From Halopenitus persicus (GTDB lineage Archaea > Halobacteriota > Halobacteria > Halobacteriales > Haloferacaceae): a stretch of DNA of 64,000 nucleotides. Position numbers and translations under genes: made by a program. This document shows positions 25,844 through 32,731 of this stretch, piece by piece (position 1 is the first letter of the stretch; each line of letters opens with the position of its first letter). Location of the stretch: NCBI RefSeq assembly GCF_900107205.1, contig NZ_FNPC01000001.1, forward strand, positions 279,213 through 343,212, in the 5' to 3' direction. The notes beneath the pieces were generated by a model. It ran no database searches, was not told the origin of the DNA, and worked only from the letters and a program-made list of their open reading frames with translations.

Positions 25844-28648
25844 TCAGAACGCCGGGCCGGATGCTTCGGAGGCCGGGTCGGACGTTCCGGACGCCGAGTC
25901 GGACGTTCCGGACGCCGAGTCGGGTGCCTCGGACGCCTCGGACGCCTCGGACGCCGGGTCGTCGTCGAGCACCGGCCGCGTCGAGTTCGTCACCACGATT
26001 GCGCTGCTGGCGGCCATCGCCAGGGCGGCGAAGAACGGGTTAAGCGCTCCCGAGACCGCCAGCGGGATGGCCACCGCGTTGTAACAGAGCGCCCAGGCAA
26101 CGTTCTCGCGAATGCGCCGCCGCGTCCCGGCCGCGAGCTCGAAGACCGTCTCGACCGTCCGGAGGTCATCGCCGGTGATCACCACGTCCGCTGCCTCGAC
26201 CGCCCGAGCCGTCCCGTCGCCCAGCGCGATCCCGAGATCCGCCGCCGCCAGCGCCGGCGCGTCGTTGGTCCCGTCCCCGACCATCACGGTCGTCCCGTCC
26301 GCGACGAATCCCCGAACCGCCTCGAGCTTCCCGTCCGGCGGGACGCCGGCGAAGACCTCGTCGACCGCCGGGTGGCCCCGAAATCGGTCGGCACGCGGCC
26401 CGTCGTCGCCGGTGAGGACCACGACCTCGCGGTCGGCGAACGCCTCGAGCGCCGCCGTCCACCCGGCCCGGTCGCGGTCCGTCACCACGATCACGCCGCG
26501 GGCAGCGCCGCCCCAGCCGACCGCGATCGGCAACGCCCCGTCGTCCGTGGCGGCGTCGACGCGCTCGGCGAGGGCGGCCGGCAGCGGCCCGCACTCGCGC
26601 TCGACGAGATCGGGCGTTCCGACGACCACGCGCTCGCCCCCCGCGTCGGTTCCCGCCGTTTCCGATGGGATAACCCGATCGTCACGAGCGGCGTCCACGA
26701 GCGTCCCCGAGACGCCCATCCCCGGATGGTGCGTGAACGATTCGACCGTGGGACCGTCGGTCCCCGATGCGGCCGATGCCGCTGCTCCGCCCGTCTCGGT
26801 CGTCTCGACCACGCCGCCGCTCTTCCCGCCGCCGTCAGCTCTGGCGGCCGCCGCCTCGTGGATCGCGTCGGCGACCGGGTGGTCGGCACGGCGTTCGACC
26901 GCGGCGGCGCGGGCGAGGGTCCGGTCGTCGCCGTGGACCGCGCCCACCCGCATCTCCCCGGCGGTGAGGGTGCCGGTCTTGTCGAAGACGACCGTCTCGG
27001 CCTCCCGCGCGGACTCGAAGACGGACCCGTCCGTGACGACGACGCCGCGCGCGATGGCGTCCCGCAGGCCTCCGGAGACGGCCAGCGGGGTGGCCAGCCC
27101 CATCGCGCACGGGCAGGAAACGACGAGCACGGTCAGCCCGGCGAGCATCGCCGCGGCGACCGTCTCGCCGGCCACGAGCTGCCACGCTGCGACCGCCAGC
27201 CCGAGCGTCAACACGACCGGCACGAAGACGGTCGCCAGCGCGTCGACGAACCGCTGGATCCCGGGCGTGGTCGTCTGGACTTCCCAGAGCGCGGCGGCGA
27301 GGCGGTCGGCCGTGCTCTCGGCGTCCTCGCCGACCCGGACCGCGATCGCGCCGCCCGCGGCTCCATCGTCGTTGCCGTCCCCGCTTTCGCACCCGGCGTC
27401 CCTCCCTCCATGGCCGACGTCGCCGAGCACCCTCGCCCCGCCGACGACCTCCTCGCCCGGCTCCGCCCGGACCGGCAGCGACTCGCCGGTGATGACGGAC
27501 TGGTCGACGTCGGCGACCCCCTCGATCACGGTCCCGTCGACCGGCACGCGCTCGCCCGGCGCGACCCGGATCCGGTCGCCGGGCTCGAGGGCTCCGATCG
27601 GGACCGTCTCCCGACCGGCGTCGGTGATCCGCGTCGCCGACTCGACGCGGGCGGCCGTGACCGTCTCCAGCAGGTCGGTCGCCCGCGAGCGAACCCGGCC
27701 CTCGTAGTAGCGCCCCAGCGAGACGACCATCACGACCGCGACGGTGACGTCGTAATAGAGGTGCGTGCTCCCGGTCGCGAGCGCGAGGGTGCTGTAGGCG
27801 TACGCCGACAGCGCGGCGACGGTCACGAGGAGGTCCATATTGGGCCGGCGCGCCCGGAGGCTCACGTACGCCCCCCGAAGGAGCGGCGCGCCGGTGGTGG
27901 CCACCAGGATCGTCGTCACCAGGGCGATGAAGACCAGCGGCAGGTATCGACCCACCGGCGTGGTCGTGTCGATCGCCAGCACGTTCGTCTCGATCCCGAG
28001 GTAGCTGGGATACAGCGAGAGGACGTACCACGGCATCACGAGCATCGCGAGGAAGCCGCCGATCGCGAGCCGCTCGAGCGTCGGGTCGGTCGACCGGCCG
28101 CTCGTGGAGCCGGGGTCGCCTTCCCGGCGAGCCGGTTTCGCGTCGTCGCCGTTGGATCGCTTTCCGGTCCCGTCGGTCGTCCGCTCCCCCTCCATAAACC
28201 GGAGCGCGTAGCCGTACCCCGAGAGGGCCTCCGGGAGCGCCTCGCGGTCGATCTCGTCGGGGTCGTAGACCACGCGGGCGGTTTCGGTGCCGTAGTTCGC
28301 CTGCACCGCGTGGACGCCCGCCACGTCGTCGCCGCGCAGGCGGAGGAACGCCTCGCAGGTCGTACAGTGCATCCCCTCGACCGCCAGGTAGGCCTCGGGA
28401 GCATCCGGTGCCGCGTTCGCGTCGGAGTCGGACACGACGCCGTCCGACGCCGCCTCGAGTGCGGCCGCGCCGCTTCCGACGCCGTCCGCTGTGCCCCCGA
28501 CGCCGCCCGCTGTGCCTCCGACGTCGTCCAGGTCGTCGAGCCGTCGGGCCACCTCCAGACAGCCCCGACAGCAGAACGCGCCGTCGACGTCGCTGGCCGT
28601 GACGGGCTGGTCCGGAGTCGGGAGGCCACAGAGCCGACAGTCGCTCAT
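25844..28648 (-). CDS. Copper-transporting P-type ATPase, CcoI/FixI-like
   Basis: 934 residues, a P1B-type ATPase. The N-terminus has CRLCGLPTP and FCCRGCLEV, a CcoI/FixI-like metal-binding module, followed by a heavy-metal-associated domain with VEGMHCTTCEAFL (Cys-x2-Cys, about residue 100). The core shows the Cu(I) transport motif SCPCAMGLATPL (about 513), phosphorylation site DKTGTLTAGE (about 558) and GDGTNDAPAL (about 793). The tail is a repeated acidic run (SEASEAPDSASGTSD). CcoI-type pumps load copper onto heme-copper oxidases, which fits the ba3-type oxidase 4 kb away; detoxification is the alternative. Confidence 0.9.
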   Translation of the reverse strand: MSDCRLCGLPTPDQPVTASDVDGAFCCRGCLEVARRLDDLDDVGGTAGGVGGTADGVGSGAAALEAASDGVVSDSDANAAPDAPEAYLAVEGMHCTTCEAFLRLRGDDVAGVHAVQANYGTETARVVYDPDEIDREALPEALSGYGYALRFMEGERTTDGTGKRSNGDDAKPARREGDPGSTSGRSTDPTLERLAIGGFLAMLVMPWYVLSLYPSYLGIETNVLAIDTTTPVGRYLPLVFIALVTTILVATTGAPLLRGAYVSLRARRPNMDLLVTVAALSAYAYSTLALATGSTHLYYDVTVAVVMVVSLGRYYEGRVRSRATDLLETVTAARVESATRITDAGRETVPIGALEPGDRIRVAPGERVPVDGTVIEGVADVDQSVITGESLPVRAEPGEEVVGGARVLGDVGHGGRDAGCESGDGNDDGAAGGAIAVRVGEDAESTADRLAAALWEVQTTTPGIQRFVDALATVFVPVVLTLGLAVAAWQLVAGETVAAAMLAGLTVLVVSCPCAMGLATPLAVSGGLRDAIARGVVVTDGSVFESAREAETVVFDKTGTLTAGEMRVGAVHGDDRTLARAAAVERRADHPVADAIHEAAAARADGGGKSGGVVETTETGGAAASAASGTDGPTVESFTHHPGMGVSGTLVDAARDDRVIPSETAGTDAGGERVVVGTPDLVERECGPLPAALAERVDAATDDGALPIAVGWGGAARGVIVVTDRDRAGWTAALEAFADREVVVLTGDDGPRADRFRGHPAVDEVFAGVPPDGKLEAVRGFVADGTTVMVGDGTNDAPALAAADLGIALGDGTARAVEAADVVITGDDLRTVETVFELAAGTRRRIRENVAWALCYNAVAIPLAVSGALNPFFAALAMAASSAIVVTNSTRPVLDDDPASEASEASEAPDSASGTSDSASGTSDPASEASGPAF

Positions 28649-28794
28649 CGTCGATCGGTTGTCGGGCCGTCCCGGAGTCGCTGTCCACGAACGTGTTCGG
28701 GGTGGTCTCGTTCGATCCCGGAGCGACCGCTCGGCAACCGCATCTTCCCCGACCGCCGGATATATTTCGCCGCCGACGGAACCGTCGCCCGGCG

Positions 28795-29100
28795 ATGATC
28801 ATCATCCACGCGACGTTCCCGATCGATCCGGACGAGCGCGAGCGGGCGCTCGAGCTGGCCGCGGACCTCGTCGCCGAGACGACCGAGGAGCCCGGGGCGA
28901 TCGAGTATCACGCCGCGACGGACCTCGAGGACGAGACCGTTCTCCGGTTCGTCGAGCGCTACGAGGACGCGGCCGCCTTCGAGGCGCACGCCGACTCCGA
29001 GCACTTTCGGTCGTTCGCCGACCGACTCCCCGAGCTGCTCGACGGCGAGCCCGAGGTGATGCGGTTCGAGGTCGCGGACGCCGCCGAGCTGGAGCTCTAG
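28795..29100 (+). CDS. Antibiotic biosynthesis monooxygenase (ABM) domain protein
   Basis: 101 residues forming a dimeric alpha-beta barrel domain. It begins MIIIHATFPIDPDERERALE, followed by EEPGAIEYHAATDLEDETV and FERYEDAAAFEAHADSEHF-like segments with the family pattern E-x-A-x5-H. Proteins of this fold are mono-oxygenases, heme-degrading enzymes or stress proteins acting on quinones. The ATG at 28795 is chosen because it matches the domain start. Divergent from the copper ATPase gene. Confidence 0.88.
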   Translation: MIIIHATFPIDPDERERALELAADLVAETTEEPGAIEYHAATDLEDETVLRFVERYEDAAAFEAHADSEHFRSFADRLPELLDGEPEVMRFEVADAAELEL

Positions 29101-29681
29101 TCGGGTCGCCGTACCCGGCGTCCCGGAAGCACTCCCGGCGACGTGCTCGGTTCGGGGTTACGACCCGCCGACCGCCACCAGAACTATGTTGGGTTCGGAT
29201 CATATATTATGAAATTAGTATGGATAGACGATGGCCACGCGTCGACGCGTCCGGGCGCTGGCCCGATCGGTCCCGATTCCGGACTAGGATCAACGAGGAC
29301 CTCCTCGGCACGCTGTTGCTCGCGGGGTTGGGCACGGCGCTATCCGGCATCCACCTCGAACACGTCGTCAGCCACGAGACGTTCTCGCCGGTGGTCCTGC
29401 TCGTGGGCGTCATCCCGCTCGTGGTCTCGCTCGCGGTCGTCGCCGCCGCGCTGGGCCTGCGGACCGCGGCCCCCCGCATCCCGCCCGGTCGCGTCTGGTG
29501 GTGGGCCTACGGCGGCGCGGCGACGATGGGCGCGGTCGCCAGTCTGGTCGTGTTCGACCAGGGCATCGCCGTCGAGTCGGTCTATGAAACCCGGTACGTG
29601 CTCGCGACCGTTGCCGCCGGCGGCGCGCTCGGCGGGACGCTCGTCGGGATCTACGACGCCCAGCGCGTCCGCCGGTCGCGA

Positions 29682-29697
29682 CGGATCGAGACGATCC
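29682..29697. repeat. attL: left copy of 16-bp direct repeat
   Basis: CGGATCGAGACGATCC encodes RIETI in the kinase reading frame. The identical 16 bases recur at 32716-32731. They are flanked by different bases outside, so the identity ends exactly there. Perfect direct repeats at the ends of DNA carrying a tyrosine recombinase gene are the expected attachment cores. Confidence 0.88.
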
Positions 29698-29705
29698 GCG
29701 GCCAA

Positions 29706-29713
29706 AGTATATA
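29706..29713. promoter_or_regulatory. TATA-like box just inside left end
   Basis: AGTATATAAG surrounds an 8-base TATA-like element 9 bases inside the element. A second such sequence (GTGTATAAGTAA) follows near 29799. Read rightward they would start transcripts through the left, gene-free kilobase. Inference only; no direct evidence of transcription. Confidence 0.4.
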
Positions 29714-30136
29714 AGATATGAGTAAGACCCTATGCTGTGCGAAGGGCGGACCGTGAGAGTACGGCCGGTTAGAACATTGATACCCGCCTGTGCCTGCGTG
29801 TATAAGTAACTCCCTCTCCGAAATTTATACTGTGAGGTTAGGGTTTCCAGAGATGCCACTGTGTACTACTGTGTACTACTGTGTGGTCCGTGTGTGTGTC
29901 TGAAGGAATATCACGGGAAACATACCGTCAATACTGAAAGTGATTGTAAGGTCACTGAGCTACTGTGTGTAGTTTCTGAGCGGGCGAATATTCTAGAGTA
30001 CAGAAAGATTAAAACAGGGAGTATGGAGAGTTTAGAAGTTATTAGAGGGTCTTTAGAGAGTTTAGAAACCTTGAATAGAGAAACAAGAACACAGATACCC
30101 CTCCCTCTATGAACTTTTCCTCACAGGCTACTACTG

Positions 30137-30171
30137 GGCGATCCATCGTTGCGGTGATCGCCTTGAGAAAG
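30137..30171 (+). other. Stem-loop copy A with conserved loop
   Basis: A 7-bp stem GGCGATC (30137-30143) pairs with GATCGCC (30156-30162) around the loop CATCGTTGCGGT. GAAAG follows four bases after the stem (30167-30171). An outer stem CTACT (30131-30135) can pair with AGTAG (30170-30174). The loop is identical in copy B, while the stems differ. Confidence 0.8.
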
Positions 30172-30651
30172 TAGAACCTGCGCGTGAGATAGATCCTTAA
30201 ATTACAGCATAGTCTCTATAATTGGTTTTATTGCTGTCTAATTTTCATAGTCGTCTGAAGGGGGGGAAAAGAGTCGGCAATAATTTCCGGAAAGTCTAAT
30301 AGCAATAATGTCGTCTCAAGGCTTGTAGTGTGGTTTTAGCATAGGGTATATAAACCCATTACCATTAATAGGAGTAGACGGTAAGCACGAACGACCGTAG
30401 ATTGTGGGGCCATATCTTCACGACGAAGGTAGAGCTCCCGGATGCTTTGAGCAATAGCCCGGTTTCTCGTCATCTCGGTGAACTTCTACTGCTGTCGAAC
30501 TAAGACAGTGGGGAGTAGTGATCTGTGACCGTACCTAAGGGGGTATGGCATATGTGACAGAGGATTAGGATTTGGGTGAGCGGATAAGCTGAAAACTCCG
30601 TCAATTGGTCGTTGCCCCTGATTAAGGGGGGAAACTGCAATTTTACATTGT

Positions 30652-30684
30652 GCGATACATCGTTGCGTAATATCGCGACGAAAG
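30652..30684 (+). other. Stem-loop copy C with conserved loop
   Basis: GCGATA (30652-30657) pairs with TATCGC (30671-30676) around the loop CATCGTTGCGTAA. GAAAG follows three bases after the stem (30680-30684). It keeps the first ten loop bases of copies A and B but has its own stem sequence. Confidence 0.78.
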
Positions 30685-30707
30685 GTAAAACGCGAAAAGG
30701 CCAGACT

Positions 30708-30740
30708 GTTATCCATCGTTGCGGTGATAACCCCTGAAAG
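30708..30740 (+). other. Stem-loop copy B with conserved loop
   Basis: GTTATC (30708-30713) pairs with GATAAC (30726-30731) around the loop CATCGTTGCGGT, which is the same twelve bases as copy A. GAAAG follows four bases after the stem (30736-30740). It lies 31 bases beyond copy C and just downstream of the stop codon of the small coiled-coil gene on the other strand. Confidence 0.8.
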
Positions 30741-30757
30741 AGAGAGGGAACGGTCGG

Positions 30758-31027
30758 CTACTCTCTGGTACGTTCGAAGACAGCCATAGCAGAGTCTTCT
30801 AATTCTTTAGTGGTATTAGCGAGTGGTATATCCCCGTCAGATTCGGCTTTCATACGTAGTTCCTTGAGATTCTGCGCAAGTACCAACGAGCCTTTACGGT
30901 ATTCGTCAAGTTCCCTGTGCGCTTCCTGTAGATCGCCGGCTATCTCCCGAAGGGTCATATCGGTATCTGCGTAGGAGAGTGATTCTGTAGCGATGTCGTC
31001 CGGTATTCCGATTGTGCTTTCAGACAC
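30758..31027 (-). CDS. Small coiled-coil protein of the integrative element
   Basis: About 89 residues if it starts at the GTG 31027, or 66 if at the internal Met (MTLREIAGD). It is acidic and mostly helical: LREIAGDLQEAHRELDEYRK and LVLAQNLKELRMKAESDGDI suggest a coiled coil. No known domain is recognised. It lies downstream of the recombinase on the same strand, after a spacer with paired inverted repeats. Codon use is less GC-biased than in the host, as for the other element genes. Function unknown; a role in control of excision or in copy maintenance is conceivable. Confidence 0.6.
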   Translation of the reverse strand: MSESTIGIPDDIATESLSYADTDMTLREIAGDLQEAHRELDEYRKGSLVLAQNLKELRMKAESDGDIPLANTTKELEDSAMAVFERTRE

Positions 31028-31069
31028 AGAGAATTCTTTAGCGCGCTTCTACTTAGTTCTAAGGTCTTA

Positions 31070-31127
31070 AAGTGCCGACATTAATTCTTTGGCGGCACTT
31101 GTGGTGCGTAATGCCGCCTGTCCAAAG
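31070..31127. other. Overlapping inverted repeats, including a divergent fourth stem-loop
   Basis: AAGTGCCG (31070-31077) can pair with CGGCACTT (31093-31100). Alternatively GGCGGCA (31091-31097) pairs with TGCCGCC (31112-31118) around the loop CTTGTGGTGCGTAA, with CAAAG four bases after that stem. The two pairings exclude each other. The second resembles stem-loops A-C (TGCGTAA at the loop end, AAAG behind). It lies between the recombinase 3' end and the small gene, so it may also act as a terminator or switch. Confidence 0.6.
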
Positions 31128-31174
31128 AAGTACGTGGAAAGGGTATCTCGATGTGTTATCTCTGGGGGTTAGAC

Positions 31175-32170
31175 CTACCCTTCCGGTCGGAACGACCTTG
31201 AGTTTTCTTTAGCTTCGTCTTTTGACTGTTGTAGGTAAATGAGGGTTGTATCAAGATCTTCGTGGCCTAAGAGGGTTTGAAGGGTCCTAACGTCAATTCC
31301 CGAATTGATAGATTGCATAGCAAAAGAGTGGCGAAGGGTGTGGGGTGTGATTTTATGCTGTTTTCGACCGTCCGAATATTCAGCAGTAACTTCTTGAAAA
31401 CCGGCGTTTTCAGCAGCTTGTTTCACTATCCGATTGATCGAATCTGCGGAGATATGGGTACTGTCGTTGGTTGGGAATAGGTAATCGGATTCATCGGCAT
31501 ATGTCATACTTTCCCGACCGCCAAAATCAAGCCATTGATCGAGGTGAAAGCCTAAGTATTCCTCGTTGTAGGAGACAGTACGCCACTCTGGCGATTTTCG
31601 AGGTGGAATAAAAACTGAACAATCATCCCGATCAATGTGTTTAACTTTCGCGTTTATCAACTCTCCACGACGAAAACCACAATTATATAATAACATAATG
31701 ATAAGTTCATTACGTAAACGGGGTGCCGGAACATTGTCGATAAGTTGTGATATTTTATCAGGTTCTAGATACGGATATTCATCTCCGCCCGATTTTTGTT
31801 GTGATTCTTTCTTTTTTGTATTTCCTCTTAGTAGACTCCTATCATCATCATCTAAATCATCATACGGGTTATCAGGTACGTCGTAGGGTATTTCACCACG
31901 TTCTGCTAATTTATCCATATCTTGATAGAATTTTGAGATAGCCGAAACACGTTGAGTGATCGTTTTGGGTGCTTTTCCATCATCGGTGTGTTTTTCGATA
32001 AAAATGAGCAGATCAACAGAATCAGCATCCCAAATTTGCTTACTACGGGCGTTTGTAAGCCACTCCCTCCAATTGCGAACGTGGTTAACGTACCTCTTAA
32101 CCGTTGATTCCGCCGACTTTCTGCTACGCCGGTTTTCGTATTCCGAAAGTACGGTTTTAAAATTCATCAT
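31175..32170 (-). CDS. Tyrosine recombinase/integrase
   Basis: 331 residues. The N-terminal SAM-like core-binding domain (about 10-110: RKSAESTVKRYVNHVRNWRE) precedes the catalytic domain. The catalytic set is complete: Arg in YNCGFRRGELINAKVKHID, His-x2-Arg in TPHTLRHSFAMQ, Gly-His in LQTLLGHEDLDTT and the nucleophile Tyr in LIYLQ. It should cut and rejoin DNA at the 16-bp repeats, integrating and excising the element. Its start codon overlaps the stop of the ribbon-helix-helix gene (ATGA), so both are made together. Confidence 0.93.
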   Translation of the reverse strand: MMNFKTVLSEYENRRSRKSAESTVKRYVNHVRNWREWLTNARSKQIWDADSVDLLIFIEKHTDDGKAPKTITQRVSAISKFYQDMDKLAERGEIPYDVPDNPYDDLDDDDRSLLRGNTKKKESQQKSGGDEYPYLEPDKISQLIDNVPAPRLRNELIIMLLYNCGFRRGELINAKVKHIDRDDCSVFIPPRKSPEWRTVSYNEEYLGFHLDQWLDFGGRESMTYADESDYLFPTNDSTHISADSINRIVKQAAENAGFQEVTAEYSDGRKQHKITPHTLRHSFAMQSINSGIDVRTLQTLLGHEDLDTTLIYLQQSKDEAKENSRSFRPEG

Positions 32171-32664
32171 TCAACCCTCTTGTAGTACGTTGGACCGTCA
32201 TTTATTGGACTACCAACACGTTCGACCATCCCCGTTTTGTCAGCTAACTTGGAAAGTGTGTTTATAACCTCTTTTTCATCTCGATTGATCCGTTCTGCTA
32301 CCTCAACACTCGATATACTCCCGGAATGGGGAAGTACTTTGAATATCTCGTTTTTCAGGTTCGTCTTTTCAGATGCGTTAACCTCTTTTTCAAGGCTTCC
32401 GATACGTTCATCTAGATTATTGATTGATGATTCTAACCGGGTAAGAGTGTCTGTAACCTTATCTAATGCCTCTGTGTTAGCCTCTGCGGTGCGTGAGCTA
32501 ACCTCTCCGGCATCTCCACCATTCTCGTCGGAAAGCTCGTGTGTGACGGCAGTACGGATTAGGCCGGAGAGACTGGAATACTCCGGGGATTCAGCTACGG
32601 CATCGTCCCATTTCTCTTTCTGTGCGGGCGAGACTGTGAGATTGACGCGCTTTCTCTCTGCCAT
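32167..32664 (-). CDS. Ribbon-helix-helix DNA-binding protein with coiled coil and C-terminal winged helix
   Basis: 165 residues in three parts. An N-terminal ribbon-helix-helix region (ERKRVNLTVSPAQKEKWDD, LSGLIRTAVTHEL) comes first. A coiled coil (about 75-105: VTDTLTRLESSINNLDERIG and following) comes next. Then a winged-helix-like tail (ISSVEVAERINRDEKEVINT, LSKLADKTGMVERVG) follows. It is first in the element operon, before the recombinase. It may act as a repressor and as a recombination directionality factor that decides between integration and excision. That role is inferred from position and domains. Confidence 0.82.
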   Translation of the reverse strand: MAERKRVNLTVSPAQKEKWDDAVAESPEYSSLSGLIRTAVTHELSDENGGDAGEVSSRTAEANTEALDKVTDTLTRLESSINNLDERIGSLEKEVNASEKTNLKNEIFKVLPHSGSISSVEVAERINRDEKEVINTLSKLADKTGMVERVGSPINDGPTYYKRVE

Positions 32665-32715
32665 TTCACTTCGACCAACACAGCACTATTGAATAAAACT
32701 TGTGCAATTTAGAAT

Positions 32716-32731
32716 CGGATCGAGACGATCC
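32716..32731. repeat. attR: right copy of 16-bp direct repeat
   Basis: CGGATCGAGACGATCC, identical to 29682-29697 and in the same codon register (RIETI). It is preceded by TAGAAT in the element, which puts a stop codon directly upstream in this frame. Right after it comes CACCGCGTGACC, continuing the kinase as HRVTEELLTV. Confidence 0.88.

Larger units (their letters stand above)
29220..29714 (+). pseudogene. N-terminal fragment of sensor histidine kinase, split by integrative element
   Basis: 164 codons from the ATG at 29220. They encode at least four hydrophobic helices (LLGTLLLAGLGTALSGIHLE, VVLLVGVIPLVVSLAVVAAA, WWAYGGAATMGAVASLVVF, VLATVAAGGALGGTLVGIYD), then YDAQRVRRSRRIETI. This is the membrane sensing part of haloarchaeal histidine kinases. 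After RIETI the frame enters foreign AT-rich sequence and stops five codons later (RGQSI). The kinase continues after the element at 32716 in the same frame. The fragment might be made as a free membrane protein, or the whole gene may be restored on excision. The neighbouring ABM gene is intact. Confidence 0.85.
29715..30757. other. Gene-poor left arm of the integrative element
   Basis: About 1 kb without a convincing gene. The two frames over 70 codons here (near 29861-30112 and 30486-30716) have odd composition and overlap repeats or hairpins. Instead the stretch holds repeats and folded motifs: a GTGTACTACT doublet near 29860, a 12-base repeat GAGAGTTTAGAA at 30026 and 30056, an 8-base inverted pair TTATTGCT/AGCAATAA at 30228 and 30301, the palindrome TTTCCGGAAA at 30284-30293, a CCCCT-GATTA-AGGGG hairpin near 30614, and three related stem-loops. 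It may encode a structured RNA or an origin/packaging region. Confidence 0.6.
29698..32715. mobile_element. Integrative element of about 3 kb inserted in a histidine kinase gene
   Basis: DNA between the 16-bp direct repeats. It is plainly more AT-rich than both flanks and interrupts the kinase frame. It contains on the minus strand a ribbon-helix-helix protein and a tyrosine recombinase whose genes overlap by 4 bases, then a small coiled-coil protein, and about 1 kb at the left without convincing genes. No replication, capsid or resistance gene is seen. It could be a remnant of a provirus or plasmid, or a complete minimal integrative element whose payload is RNA. The host side frames match exactly, so precise excision through the repeats would rebuild the kinase. 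Confidence 0.88.

Noticed and set aside
25820-28798. 992-codon plus-strand frame opposite the copper ATPase
   Set aside because: It is an arginine-rich mirror of a gene with all P-type ATPase motifs. Long shadow frames are common in GC-rich haloarchaeal DNA.
29861-30112. 83-codon frame in the left arm of the integrative element (with an ESLE-type repeat)
   Set aside because: It begins inside a GTGTACTACT repeat with a cysteine-rich odd start, and its repetitive part follows from a DNA repeat. No homologue is recognised and composition is not haloarchaeal.
30486-30716. 76-codon minus-strand frame across stem-loop C
   Set aside because: It runs through stem-loop C and the start of stem-loop B and has no protein-like pattern. 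The folded motif explains the constraint better.
30137-30740. Box C/D-like sRNA signals (GTGAT and CTGA near stem-loops A and B)
   Set aside because: The elements are incomplete, absent in copy C and not placed as in kink-turn sRNAs.
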